Positions 8,761 to 17,866 of a DNA stretch of 64,000 nucleotides are shown piece after piece. The notes under the pieces were generated by a model, which worked only from the letters and a program-made list of their open reading frames with translations, did no database searches and had not been told where the DNA came from. The stretch comes from Streptomyces sp. NRRL B-1140 (lineage in GTDB: Bacteria; Actinomycetota; Actinomycetes; Streptomycetales; Streptomycetaceae). A program made the position numbers and the translations under genes. Where the stretch lies: assembly GCF_001280065.1 (NCBI RefSeq), contig NZ_LGEA01000114.1:1-64000 (forward strand), written 5' to 3'. Within the stretch, counting starts at the first letter, position 1. Every line of letters starts with the position of its first letter.

Positions 8761-10626
8761 TCACGAGCCGCCGCGCCGGGTGTCCCGGACCAGCCGCCAG
8801 TCCTGCGAACCGTCCGAGGCCGCGCTCTGGAGGGTCAGCGGCCCTCCCGCGGTCGCGCCGGTGAGGTACAGACCGGTGGCCTTGACCGACTGGAGCTTGT
8901 AGGAACCGTCGGCGTTCTTGACGAGGTTCCAGCTGCCCGTGGGGCTGTCGTCGACCCATTGGCCGATCCGCTGGCCGGCCGTGGCGCTGCCCGTCCAGAT
9001 CGCCGCCGCGCGCCCGCCCGACTTGTTGAGCAGCGTCGTGCCGCCCTTGGGCTCGGCCACCACGTGCCAGTACTGGGTGTCCGGGTTCGCCGCGGCGCCG
9101 GCGTCCTCCAGGACCACGTCGGGAACGTTCCCGTTGCCGAGGTTCGCGTCGTTGGTCCTGTTGCCGGTGCCGATCACCTGGCCGGTCCTGCGGTTCACCA
9201 GCCGGTAGTAGGCGCCGTCCGAGTCGCCGAGGTCGACCTCGGCATAGGCGATCTGGGACGTGCCCTGGTTGTTGAGGATCGCGACGCGACCGGTGCCCTC
9301 GACGTACTGGAGATTGCGGCTGTAGCCGGGCTGCGAGGTCGTCTGGTACTCGGTCCACACGCCGTCGCTGCGTCCGCTGTCGTTGACCCAGACGTTGCCG
9401 CTGTTCGCCGCGTTGTAGACCAGGCGCCCGTCGGGCAGCCGGATGAGGACCGGGCTGCCGCCGCCGGAGAGCGGACGGGAACCGGCGGTGACGGGCAGCG
9501 AGCCGACGGACATGCCGGTCTGGGTACCGCGGAAGAAGCTCAGCGGGTCGTCGGCGATCACGTACCTGGTGTTGGCCCCGCCGCCCCAGTACTCGAAGGT
9601 CAGCATCCACTTGCCGTCGGTCGTGCGGACGACGTTGGTCATGCCCGGCCGGCCGCCGCCGATCTCCGTCTTGCCGCCTCCCATGTCCTGGACGGAACCG
9701 GCGAGGTCGACGACGGCGTCGCTCCACTTCGTGGCGCTGCCGTCCCACGTGCGGTGCGCGAGGATCTGGCCGTGCGAGTCGGTGGCGGTGCCGTTCTCGG
9801 GGTCGGGCTTCGGAGCGCCGGTCCTGGCGTCGAAGCCGAGGTAGTCGTTCTCGTCGGAGTAGTAGCAGACCAGCTTGCCCTTGTAGACCATCAGGTACGG
9901 CTCCCAGAGGGGATCGACCTGCCTGGTCTTGTTCGCGTCGGCGACGTTCCGTCCGACGGCACCCGCGCTGCCGCCCTGCCAGCCGCCCGTCGCGACGATG
10001 TTGAGGACCTTCCAGGTCCTGCCCTCGTCGGTGCTGGAGTACAGGGCGATCGCCAGGTCGCTGCGGTCGCCGTCGTTGCTCGGCGTCCAGCCGGGGTCGG
10101 CCGCCTTGTGCTCCTTGTAGTAGGCGTCGTCGCCGGACACGACGCTCGCCAGGAGCAGGGTGCCCGCCTTGAGCTTGCCGACGTTCTGCGGCAGCACGTA
10201 GAGATACGGGTTCGTCCAGTTGCTCGTGTACTTGGCGTACTTGGGGTCCTTCGAGAGGTACGCGGGTGCCTTGACCTCGGACAGGGGCTGCCAGCTCGTA
10301 CCGTGGTCGTCGCTCTTGTAGACGGGCAGGGTCTGGCCGTCGGCGCTTGACGACGTGGGCACGACGGTGGACTTCTCGAACGAGGCGACCAGGCGCCCGC
10401 CGGGCAGCTGTGCCGTCTTCGGGTAGACCGCGCAGTTGCCCCGGCCCTTCAGGCACGGCTCGCTGCCGAGCTGGTAGAGGATCCCGCCCGTCGGGTTGTA
10501 CGCCTGCGCGCTCGCGGCGGGTATCGCCAGCAGCGCGGAGGCCGCGGCGAACGTCCCGAGGGCTCGGACCGTTCTGCCTGTTCTGGTGGCCCCTTTCGGG
10601 GACGACCACGGTGCGGCTCGGTTCAT
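8761..10626 (-). CDS. Secreted six-bladed propeller glycosidase (GH93-like) with ricin-type domain
   Basis: A 621-residue exported protein. After a signal peptide ending near SAQAYN, residues 45-430 form a sialidase-like propeller with clear Asp-boxes (SDDHGTSW and STDEGRTW). Paired acidic segments such as WEPYLMVYKGK and GRPGMTNV fit exo-arabinanases of GH93. Residues about 470-615 are a ricin-B/CBM13-like lectin region, with YYRLVNRRTGQVIG and WNLVKNADGSYKLQS repeats. Predicted activity is exo-release of arabinobiose from 1,5-arabinan; the fold is clear but the exact family is inferred. It starts 16 bases after the GH42 stop, so it is the last gene of the ABC/GH42 operon. Confidence 0.75.
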   Translation of the reverse strand: MNRAAPWSSPKGATRTGRTVRALGTFAAASALLAIPAASAQAYNPTGGILYQLGSEPCLKGRGNCAVYPKTAQLPGGRLVASFEKSTVVPTSSSADGQTLPVYKSDDHGTSWQPLSEVKAPAYLSKDPKYAKYTSNWTNPYLYVLPQNVGKLKAGTLLLASVVSGDDAYYKEHKAADPGWTPSNDGDRSDLAIALYSSTDEGRTWKVLNIVATGGWQGGSAGAVGRNVADANKTRQVDPLWEPYLMVYKGKLVCYYSDENDYLGFDARTGAPKPDPENGTATDSHGQILAHRTWDGSATKWSDAVVDLAGSVQDMGGGKTEIGGGRPGMTNVVRTTDGKWMLTFEYWGGGANTRYVIADDPLSFFRGTQTGMSVGSLPVTAGSRPLSGGGSPVLIRLPDGRLVYNAANSGNVWVNDSGRSDGVWTEYQTTSQPGYSRNLQYVEGTGRVAILNNQGTSQIAYAEVDLGDSDGAYYRLVNRRTGQVIGTGNRTNDANLGNGNVPDVVLEDAGAAANPDTQYWHVVAEPKGGTTLLNKSGGRAAAIWTGSATAGQRIGQWVDDSPTGSWNLVKNADGSYKLQSVKATGLYLTGATAGGPLTLQSAASDGSQDWRLVRDTRRGGS

Positions 10627-10642
10627 CGGTGGTGTGCCTCCT

Positions 10643-12790
10643 CTATTCGGTTGCTGCGACGAAGACGCGCACGTCCCACGCGCCGAGTGAGACGGACGTG
10701 CCGGCCCGGAGCGCCCCGCCGTCCAGGACGTCGGTCAGCTCCATTGGTGCTTCGACCCGGGCGGGCTCGAAGCTCCAGTTGTGGACGACGTGGACGCGGC
10801 GGCCGTCGGCGGCCGTGCCGGTGGTGGCGGTGACGGATGCGGGGAGGTCGCGCCAGCCGCTGCGGGGCTCCGGCGCGAGCCAGCCGGCCAGCGCCCGGGC
10901 GAGGGCGCGGCCGGGCACGGTGCCGACGTGGGTGACGCGGCCGGCTCCGTGGCGGCGGGTGGTGAGCGCGGGCCAGCGTCCGAAGTGCGGGTGGTCGTAC
11001 TCGGCGAGGACGTCGGCGTCGGTGACGGTCAGGCCGTCCGCCCAGTGGGTCGCCGTCGCCTCCTCCGGCACCTCCAGGGGGCTGCCGGCCGCCGCTCGCA
11101 CCCGGAGGGCGCCGGTGAGGTTGCTGAACTCGTCGTACGACACCCCCGCGGCTTCGGTGAGACGTCCGGGGGCCGCCTCGTGCCGGGCCCGGGCCTCGTG
11201 GTCGGCGTAGCCGGTGCGGGGGCCGAGGACCAGGTGGCCGCCCGCGTGGGCATAGGCGGCGAGCCAGTCGAGCAGCTCGTCGTGGGCGATGTAGAGCGCC
11301 GGGACGACCAGGACCGGGTGGCGGACTACGGCCTCGTCGGGGGTCAGGCCCGCGTTCTCGCCGAGGGGGTCGTGCAGGTGGCGTGCGTGGACGATGCGCA
11401 CCTGGCGGTCGGCGTCGAAGGCGCCGCGGTAGAAGGGGTCGAGGATGCGATGGTAGGCGGCCGGGTCCGGCTCGCCGGCGGCGTTCGCCAGTGGCGGGTA
11501 CTTCTGCATCAGCCACTTGCTGGGCGTGGAGTAGACGACCGTGATGTCGGCGTCCGGTTCGAGGTCCGCGACGAGCGCGCCCGCCCGGTCGAACTCGGCG
11601 CCCAGCCGGGCGATCTCGGCGTACGTCCGGCCGGGCCGCCCGGTGTGCGGCAGGACTCCGCCCCAGTACGTCTCGGCGCCGAAGCGCAGGGTCTGCCACT
11701 GCCAGTACTCGATCATCCGGGCGCCGCGCGCCACGTGCGCCCAGGCCGCCTGGCGCCATTGCCCGTCGTAGCCGGGCCGGTTGTCCCAGCAGAAGCCGAT
11801 GGAGTTGGCATTGGTCTCGGTGACCAGGAAGGGCTCCTGGCGGGAGGAGAACATCCAGTCCGCCGTCTGGTACATCGACCAGACGCCGGTGGTCTTCCAG
11901 ACCTGCTCGTGCTCGTCGGGCGTGGGGTCGGGCAGCAGCAGGCCGTCCTGCATGTCGTAGTACGGGTTGCCGGAGGCGATGTCGAGCCGGGCGGACAGCT
12001 CGTCGTCCGCGACGCCCTGTCGGGTGTAGGAGATGCAGGTGGTGACGAACTGGCCGGGACGGGCGTACTCCCGCACGATGTCCGCCTGCCAGCCGATGAA
12101 CTCGGTGACCTGGCGGGCCTGGAACTCCCGCCAGGCGACGTCGTACTGGGGCTGTTCGTTGCCGTCCGGGGTCCACAGGTCGGCCCAGGTGGACAGGCGG
12201 TGGGACCAGTAGACCAGGCCCCACTCGCGGTTGAGGGTCTCGACGTCCCCGTACTTCTCCCGCAGATGGTCCGTGAAGCGCTGGAAGACGCCGTGGTTGT
12301 GGAAGAGGTGCAGGCCCGGCTCGTTGTCCACCTGCCAGCCGATGACCGCCGGATGGTCCGCGTACCGGGCGACGATCCTGCGGATGACCCGCTCGGCGAA
12401 GAACCGGAAGGCCGGGTGGGTGAAGTCGACCTCCTGGCGGGCTCCCCAGCCGATGCGCTCGCCGGTGCGCCGCTCCCCCGTGATCTCGGGGTACTGGCGG
12501 GCCAGCCACGGCGGCACCGCGTAGGTCGGTGTGCCGAGGATGACGGAGATGCCGCGTTCGTGGGCACCGTCGAGAACCGGCTGCAGCCAGTCGAGGTCGA
12601 AGCGGCCGTTGTCGGGCTCCCACGTCGACCAGACCGACTCCCCCACCCGGATCACGGTGAAGTGCGCCTCGGCCATGAGGTCGAGGTCGGTCTTCAGCCG
12701 TTCGTCGGGCCGCAGGCCGGCGTCGTACGTGGGGGTGTACTCGTGGTAGTACGCGGCACCGAACAGAACGCGGTCTGGCAGATCCGCCAT
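10643..12790 (-). CDS. GH42 beta-galactosidase
   Basis: A 715-residue cytoplasmic beta-galactosidase. The GH42 barrel occupies residues 1-390, with acid/base Glu157 in WQVDNEPGL and likely nucleophile Glu325 in FLVTETNANS. A trimerisation (glutamine-amidotransferase-like) domain follows at about 400-610 and a small beta domain ends in DVRVFVAATE. No signal peptide is seen, so it should act on imported galacto-oligosaccharides. GGAGG sits 8 bases before the ATG; longer upstream frames overlap the permease and are rejected. It lies between the permease genes and the GH93-like gene, fitting use of galactan or arabinogalactan side chains. Confidence 0.92.
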   Translation of the reverse strand: MADLPDRVLFGAAYYHEYTPTYDAGLRPDERLKTDLDLMAEAHFTVIRVGESVWSTWEPDNGRFDLDWLQPVLDGAHERGISVILGTPTYAVPPWLARQYPEITGERRTGERIGWGARQEVDFTHPAFRFFAERVIRRIVARYADHPAVIGWQVDNEPGLHLFHNHGVFQRFTDHLREKYGDVETLNREWGLVYWSHRLSTWADLWTPDGNEQPQYDVAWREFQARQVTEFIGWQADIVREYARPGQFVTTCISYTRQGVADDELSARLDIASGNPYYDMQDGLLLPDPTPDEHEQVWKTTGVWSMYQTADWMFSSRQEPFLVTETNANSIGFCWDNRPGYDGQWRQAAWAHVARGARMIEYWQWQTLRFGAETYWGGVLPHTGRPGRTYAEIARLGAEFDRAGALVADLEPDADITVVYSTPSKWLMQKYPPLANAAGEPDPAAYHRILDPFYRGAFDADRQVRIVHARHLHDPLGENAGLTPDEAVVRHPVLVVPALYIAHDELLDWLAAYAHAGGHLVLGPRTGYADHEARARHEAAPGRLTEAAGVSYDEFSNLTGALRVRAAAGSPLEVPEEATATHWADGLTVTDADVLAEYDHPHFGRWPALTTRRHGAGRVTHVGTVPGRALARALAGWLAPEPRSGWRDLPASVTATTGTAADGRRVHVVHNWSFEPARVEAPMELTDVLDGGALRAGTSVSLGAWDVRVFVAATE

Positions 12791-12840
12791 GGGAGGAACC
12801 TCCGTGAACAAGAAGGGGAGTGTGGGGGGCTGCGCGCGAC

Positions 12841-13779
12841 CTACTGCTTGACGCTGCCCGCGGCCAGGCCGCTCTGCCAGTAGCGCTGCAGCAGCAGGAA
12901 GGCCGCGACGAGCGGCACGATCGAGATCAGGGAACCGGTGACGACGAGGGGGAGCATGTCGCTGCTGGCGCCCGCGCCGCCGTTCTGTGCCTGCTCCGCC
13001 CAGGACGACAGCCCGACCGTGATGGGGTACAGGTCCGGGTCGTTGAGCATGATCAGCGGCAGGAAGTAGTTGTTCCAGGTCGCCACGAGCGTGAAGAGCA
13101 GGACGGTCACCAGGCCGGGGGCCAGCAGGCGCAGCGCGATCCCGAAGAAGATCCGCGCCTCGCCGGCCCCGTCGATGCGGGCCGCTTCCAGGAGGCTGTC
13201 CGGGACGGCGTCGGCGGCGTAGACGCGCATCAGGTACAGGCCGAAGGGGTTGACGAGGGAAGGGAGGATGACCGCCCAGGGGGTGTTGACCAGGCCGACG
13301 CCCGCGAACAGCAGATAGGTCGGGATCGCCAGGGCGGTGGCCGGGACCATGATGGCGCCGAGGACCACGTTGAAGGCCAGACGGTCCCCGCGGAAGCGGA
13401 ACTTGGCGAACCCGTACCCGGCGGCGGCCGCCAGCAACGCCGCGCCGGCCGCGCTGACTCCCGCGTACACGGCGGTGTTGAGCAGCCAGTGCGCGAAGAC
13501 GCCCCCGTCCTGGGCGAAGGTGGCCCGGATGTTGGTCAGCAGCTGCGGGGCGTGCGAGAACCACAGGCCGAAGCTGTCGAACAGGTCCTGGGTGTTCTTG
13601 GTGGAGGCGACGAGCAGCCAGAGCAGCGGCAGCAGGAAGTAGGCGAGCGCCGCCAGCATGGCGATGGTCAGCGGGGTGCTGCGGCGGGGCCGGGACCGGC
13701 GACGCGCCGGTGGCGGCGGCGTGTGCTTCCGCTCGGTTCGGCGAGCGGCGGTGGTGCCCGCGGGAGTGGTCATGGTCAC
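12841..13779 (-). CDS. Sugar ABC importer permease, MalG type
   Basis: A 312-residue inner-membrane permease with six predicted helices (first about residues 38-58) and the ABC-contact loop LLEAARIDGAGEARIFFGIA, the EAA motif of carbohydrate-family permeases. The N-terminus is long and basic. The GTG start overlaps the stop of the other permease as GTGA and has AGGAGG upstream; an ATG six bases downstream is also possible. It is the second half of the membrane channel for the binding protein encoded upstream. No ATPase is encoded in the operon. Confidence 0.9.
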   Translation of the reverse strand: MTMTTPAGTTAARRTERKHTPPPPARRRSRPRRSTPLTIAMLAALAYFLLPLLWLLVASTKNTQDLFDSFGLWFSHAPQLLTNIRATFAQDGGVFAHWLLNTAVYAGVSAAGAALLAAAAGYGFAKFRFRGDRLAFNVVLGAIMVPATALAIPTYLLFAGVGLVNTPWAVILPSLVNPFGLYLMRVYAADAVPDSLLEAARIDGAGEARIFFGIALRLLAPGLVTVLLFTLVATWNNYFLPLIMLNDPDLYPITVGLSSWAEQAQNGGAGASSDMLPLVVTGSLISIVPLVAAFLLLQRYWQSGLAAGSVKQ

Positions 13780-14693
13780 GGGGTCCTCCTGCGGTTCGCC
13801 GTGAGCAGGACGCCGTAGGAGGCGATGACGATGACCAGGCCGAGGAGGAAGGAGACCGTGGCCGCGTAGTTGACCTGCTGGCCGGTGAAGGCGAGGGAGT
13901 AGGCGTAGAGGTTGGCGGTGTAGGAGCTGCTGATGACGTCGGGCGCGATCTTCATCAGCAGGTTCGGTTCGTTGAAGAGCTGGAAGCTGCCGATCACGGA
14001 GAACAGCAGGGTCAGCAGGAGGGCGGGTTTCAGTGCGGGGAGTTTGATCGACCTCGCGACGCGCCAGGGGCCGGCCCCGTCCATCGCGGCGGCCTCGTAC
14101 AGCTCGTGCGGGATGGTGCGCAGAGCCGCGTACAGGATGATCATGTTGTAGCCGACGAACTCCCAGGTGACGACGTTGGCGAGGCTGCCGAGCATCCACC
14201 CGTCGCTGAGGAAGTCCGGCGCCGGGACGCCGAGTTCGCGGCTCAGCTGGGCGAACGGCCCGAAGTCCGGCCCGTACAGATAGCCCCACATGAGGGCCGC
14301 GACGACGCTCGGGACGGCGTACGGCACGAAGATGCCCAGCCGGATCAGGCGCGCGAGCCGCAGCAGTCCGCTGTCCAGGGCGAGGGCGAACACCAGCGCG
14401 AGGGCCAGCATCAGCGGGACCTGGATGAGGAAGAACAGCGCCACCCGGCCGACACCGCTCAGGAGCTGGGGGTCGGTCAGGGCGGTGACGTAGTTGTCCA
14501 GGCCGACGAACACCGTTCCGCCGACGAGGCGTTCCTGGAAGAGGCTCAGGTAGGCGGCGTAGCCGAGCGGGGTGAGGAAGAGCAGCAGGAAGAGGATGAG
14601 GAACGGGGCGACGAACAGGGGGCCGGCGACGCGGCGGTGACGCGGGCCGGCTCCCTTCGGCCTGGAAACGGGGGGTGCGGTGGCGGCGGTCAT
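13776..14693 (-). CDS. Sugar ABC importer permease, MalF type
   Basis: A 305-residue permease with six membrane helices beginning at VAGPLFVAPFLILFLLLFLTPL and the coupling loop YEAAAMDGAGPWRVARSIKLP, the EAA signature. It starts one base after the binding-protein stop and overlaps the MalG-type gene, so the three are translationally linked. Expected cargo is oligosaccharides from the secreted GH43 and GH93-like enzymes, judging from operon context. Confidence 0.9.
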   Translation of the reverse strand: MTAATAPPVSRPKGAGPRHRRVAGPLFVAPFLILFLLLFLTPLGYAAYLSLFQERLVGGTVFVGLDNYVTALTDPQLLSGVGRVALFFLIQVPLMLALALVFALALDSGLLRLARLIRLGIFVPYAVPSVVAALMWGYLYGPDFGPFAQLSRELGVPAPDFLSDGWMLGSLANVVTWEFVGYNMIILYAALRTIPHELYEAAAMDGAGPWRVARSIKLPALKPALLLTLLFSVIGSFQLFNEPNLLMKIAPDVISSSYTANLYAYSLAFTGQQVNYAATVSFLLGLVIVIASYGVLLTANRRRTP

Positions 14694-14694
14694 G

Positions 14695-16080
14695 TCACGT
14701 TCCCTTGACGGTGAAGCCCTGCTTCTTGGCGTACGTGGTCAGGCGCGTCTGCCAGGCGCCGAGCGCGGCGCCCGCGTCGGACTTGTCGGCGAGGGACTTG
14801 CCGACGGTTTCGATCCAGTCGGTCGCCGCCTGGTCGTAGAAGGGCGGCCACTGGAAGGCGGGGTCGACCGTGTCGCCGATGGACGCGAAGAGCTCGTTGA
14901 CCTTCTGACCGCCGTAGAAGGGGGCGGCGCCACCGGTGAAGGAGGGGTCGGTGAGCAGGGCCTTGGTGGCCGGGAAGAAGGACTGCTCGGTGGCGAAGAG
15001 CTTCGCGCTGGCCGGGTCGCTGTTGAGGAACTGGGCGAACTGCGCGGCGGCGATGGCGTTCTTGCTCGATCGCAGGACGGCCGTGGTCGAGCCGCCCCAG
15101 TTGCCGGAGGCCGGCTTGGCCGCGTCCCACTGGGGCAGCGGGGCCGCACGCCACTTGCCGGCCGTGGACTTGGCCGAGCCGGACAGGAACGCCGGTCCCC
15201 AGGCCGCGGTGAGCCAGGTGGCGTACTTGCCCTTGTTGAAGCCCGCGTACCAGCCGTCGGTGAAGTCGGGGTCGGTGCTGATGACGCCTTCCTCGGCGAG
15301 CCCGCCCCAGTACGTGCCGAGCTTCTTGGAGACCGTGTCGTCGACGCTGATGGACAGGTCGCTCTTGCCGGAGACGCCGTAGGGGTTCGCGCCCGCCTGC
15401 CACAACAGGCCGTGCCAGGCGGCGGGTTCGTTGGCCGAGAGGTTGGTCAGGTAGACGTCCGGGTCGGCCTTGTGCAGCTTGCGGGCCGCGGCGGCGAAGT
15501 CGTCCCAGGTCTCGGGGACCCGGATGCCGTGCCGGTCGAAGACGTCCTTGCGGTAGAGCATCCCCATCGGGCCGGTGTCCTGGGGTATCGCCCAGACCTC
15601 CCCCTTGGGCCCGCTGACCTGCCCCCAGGTCCAGTCGACGAACTCCCCCTTGAGGGCCGAGGCGCCGTGCGGGCCCAGGTCCAGCAGGCTGTCCGTGATC
15701 GTGAAGGTCGGGATCGCCTGGTACTCGATCTGTGCCAGGTCGGGGGCCCCGCTGCCGGCCTTGAGCGCGGTGCGCAGCTTGGTGTAGTGCTTGATCCCCT
15801 GGCCGGCGTTGACCACGTTGACCTTGATCGCGGGGTACTTCTTCTCGAAGAGGGCGACCTCGCGCTGGATGTTCGGGACCCAGGTCCAGAACGTCAGCTG
15901 CGTCGGCTTGCGCATCGCCTTGTCGATGTCGGCCCGGCTGACCGGCTTGGCCGCGGCGGACGAGCCGCCCGAGTCGCCACCGCCGCAGGCGGACAGGGCC
16001 GCGCCGAGCGTCACCGCGCCGGTGGCGGTGAGGAAGAACCGGCGGCTCGGTGCGGACGAGGGGATAGGGGTTCTGGACAT
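14695..16080 (-). CDS. Sugar ABC importer solute-binding lipoprotein
   Basis: A 461-residue extracellular binding protein of the carbohydrate uptake family. The signal has a twin-arginine (SRRFFLTATGAV) and a lipobox LSAC, so it is a probable Tat-exported lipoprotein. The mature part starts with a Gly/Ser linker and then QLTFWTWVPNIQREVALFEKKYP, the standard opening strand of this family. GGGAG lies 6 bases before the chosen ATG; an in-frame ATG at 16131 lacks a good site. It is the first gene of the importer operon, 300 bases downstream of the lacI gene on the same strand. Confidence 0.92.
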   Translation of the reverse strand: MSRTPIPSSAPSRRFFLTATGAVTLGAALSACGGGDSGGSSAAAKPVSRADIDKAMRKPTQLTFWTWVPNIQREVALFEKKYPAIKVNVVNAGQGIKHYTKLRTALKAGSGAPDLAQIEYQAIPTFTITDSLLDLGPHGASALKGEFVDWTWGQVSGPKGEVWAIPQDTGPMGMLYRKDVFDRHGIRVPETWDDFAAAARKLHKADPDVYLTNLSANEPAAWHGLLWQAGANPYGVSGKSDLSISVDDTVSKKLGTYWGGLAEEGVISTDPDFTDGWYAGFNKGKYATWLTAAWGPAFLSGSAKSTAGKWRAAPLPQWDAAKPASGNWGGSTTAVLRSSKNAIAAAQFAQFLNSDPASAKLFATEQSFFPATKALLTDPSFTGGAAPFYGGQKVNELFASIGDTVDPAFQWPPFYDQAATDWIETVGKSLADKSDAGAALGAWQTRLTTYAKKQGFTVKGT

Positions 16081-16381
16081 GCTGGGCTCCCGCCGAGAAG
16101 GAAGAGGGAAGGCAGAGGCCGGCAGCGGCATGCCCGGGGAAGACGAGATCAGGAAAGGTGTGCACCGGTGACCGCGGGCGTCGGGGTGGCCGATCCGGTG
16201 AACGGGGCCTGCGAGGTGCGCGGCCGCTGGTGGGCCGGACGGGCGACCGCCCGTGGCGAGGCTTGTACGGGTGGTGCTTGTACGGGTGGTGGGTGCGGGA
16301 CGAGGACGGTGCCGTCGGATGTCCGGTTACGTCCGGCGCCCTCACACCCCCGGGTAACGGAAACGGGACGTGGCCTCCCGG
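16081..16381. repeat. lacI to importer spacer with 15-bp tandem duplication
   Basis: In this 301-base gap, 16261-16275 and 16276-16290 are identical copies of GCTTGTACGGGTGGT in tandem. I see no clear palindrome like that upstream of lacI, and no convincing gene. The importer operon may have its own promoter here or be read through from lacI. Confidence 0.7.
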
Positions 16382-17491
16382 TCAGGCGGCCGGAGGGGCG
16401 TGCGCCTCGCCGGCCGGGGGCGGCACGGTATGTCGTACCGGAGCCGTGCCCGTCCTGGCCGGTGGCGGCGCGGTGGAGGAGCGGACGACGAGCTCGACGG
16501 GCTGCCCCTGTGCCGTCGGCAGCTCCGCCTCCGGGTTCTCGATGGCGTGGACGAGCAGCCGCAGGCCCTCGTCGGCCACCGCGTCGAACGGCTGGCGCAC
16601 GGTCGTCAGCGGCGGACGGACGTAGGCGGCCAGCGGGATGTCGTCGAAGCCGACCACGCTGACGTCCTGGGGCACCCGCAACCCGGCCTCGGTGAGGGCG
16701 CTGATCAGGCCGACGGCCATGTCGTCATTGGCGGCGAACACGGCCGTGAGGTCCTTCCCGGCGGCCAGTTCACGCCCCGCCGCGTACCCGGAGGCGGCCG
16801 ACCAGTCGCCCTCGGCGACCGGGGGCTGCGCACGGCCACGGGCCGCGAGCGCCTGCCGCCAGCCGGCCAGCCGGTCCCGGGCCGCGAACCACCGTTCGGG
16901 ACCCGCGAGGTGATGGACCGTCGGGTGTCCCAGGTCCAGCAGGTGTTCGGTGGCGGCCCGGGCCAGCGCCTCGGAGTCGACCCCCGCGGCGATGGTCCGC
17001 TCCCCCGTGCGGGTGCCGGCCGGCGCCCCGAGGACGAGCACCGGAACCTCCGAGGCGAGCGGATCGGTGTCCTCGTCGATGGGCTCCGACACGACGATGC
17101 CGTCCACTCCCCGCTCCAGGAGTGACTGCACGGCGCCGCCGACGCCCCCCTGGTCGCCTTCGAGGGTGTTGACCACGCTCAACGCGTACCCGGCGTCCCG
17201 CGCCGCCCGCTCCACACCGAGGAGCAGCGAGGCGGGACCGTACAGGGCGGTACCCAGCGCCACCACGCCGATGGTCCGGGACCGCCCCGAGGCGAGGGCC
17301 CGTGCCGCGGTGTTCAGCCGGTAGCCGAGACGGTCGGCCGCCTCCAGGACGCGGCGGCGCACCTCCACCGAGACGTACCGCTCGCCGTTGAGGACCCGGG
17401 AAACCGTCTTCTGGGAGACACCCGCGGCCCTGGCCACGTCGACGCCTCGCGGCGCGGCGGGAGCACCGTCCCACCCCCTTGCTCGCGTCAT
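16382..17491 (-). CDS. LacI-family transcriptional repressor
   Basis: A 369-residue regulator. The N-terminal HTH reads VDVARAAGVSQKTVSRVLNGERYVS, with hinge helix NTAARALASGRSRTIGVV. The periplasmic-binding-protein-like effector domain follows, with typical FAANDDMAVGLISAL and VSVVGFDDIPLAAYV segments. It probably represses the downstream importer/GH42/GH93 operon and itself, since its promoter is overlapped by a long palindrome. The effector is likely an arabino- or galacto-oligosaccharide, by context only. The start is inside a short N-terminal extension, about 15 residues before the HTH. Confidence 0.92.
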   Translation of the reverse strand: MTRARGWDGAPAAPRGVDVARAAGVSQKTVSRVLNGERYVSVEVRRRVLEAADRLGYRLNTAARALASGRSRTIGVVALGTALYGPASLLLGVERAARDAGYALSVVNTLEGDQGGVGGAVQSLLERGVDGIVVSEPIDEDTDPLASEVPVLVLGAPAGTRTGERTIAAGVDSEALARAATEHLLDLGHPTVHHLAGPERWFAARDRLAGWRQALAARGRAQPPVAEGDWSAASGYAAGRELAAGKDLTAVFAANDDMAVGLISALTEAGLRVPQDVSVVGFDDIPLAAYVRPPLTTVRQPFDAVADEGLRLLVHAIENPEAELPTAQGQPVELVVRSSTAPPPARTGTAPVRHTVPPPAGEAHAPPAA

Positions 17492-17573
17492 GGCGTCTCC
17501 CGGTGTGCGGTGGATCGGATCGTGTGGACGGCCTCGGTCGCCCCGCCGCGTCGCCGGGTGACTGCGCTGTCAT

Positions 17574-17599
17574 GACTGCGCAGACATATCTACGCAGTC
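17574..17599. promoter_or_regulatory. 26-bp near-perfect palindrome, predicted LacI operator
   Basis: The outer arms GACTGCG and CGCAGTC are perfect and the inner AGA/TCT pairs also match; 22 of 26 positions are symmetric. It contains the -10 of the minus-strand promoter, so bound repressor would block RNA polymerase. It is the obvious operator for the LacI protein encoded 82 bases downstream. Confidence 0.7.
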
Positions 17600-17615
17600 G
17601 AGCGCGTCGCGTCAA
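17587..17615 (-). promoter_or_regulatory. Promoter of lacI
   Basis: On the minus strand TTGACG (17610-17615) and TAGATA (17587-17592) are separated by exactly 17 bases, a good housekeeping sigma promoter for an actinobacterium. Confidence 0.65.
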
Positions 17616-17866
17616 GACTTCGTGCGAGGTCGGCTTCCTCCGCGGCCCGGGCCCTCGGGGGATTCGCCTGCTGGCGCGGACCGGGGCGGGCGGAGGCGGA
17701 TGGGGCTGCGCCGGGCGTCCCGGCAGGTCGGTGGGGCTCAGGTGACCGTACTGGAGCTCAAGGGCGGGGCCCGTGAGCTCAGCGGCGTGATCGAGCGCTC
17801 GACAACGATCGGGGCCGAACCTTCACCACGCCGCCACCGGGCGTCCGGCGACCGGCTGCCGACGTC

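Larger units (their letters stand above)
17492..17866. other. Region upstream of lacI, no gene
   Basis: This 375-base gap holds the lacI promoter and its operator at 17574-17615. The rest, up to the end of the sigma-factor gene, shows no supportable gene. The plus-strand reading GAQVTVLELKGGARELSG is suggestive of a decayed fragment but too short to name. Confidence 0.6.

Noticed and set aside
10643..13564. 973-residue open frame covering GH42 and much of a permease gene
   Set aside because: Only the part from 12790 is GH42; the rest is an out-of-frame shadow of the MalG-type permease with no ribosome site.
17622..17866. Plus-strand reading GAQVTVLELKGGARELSG as a gene
   Set aside because: No ribosome site and no continuing domain; it runs into the antisense of the sigma factor.
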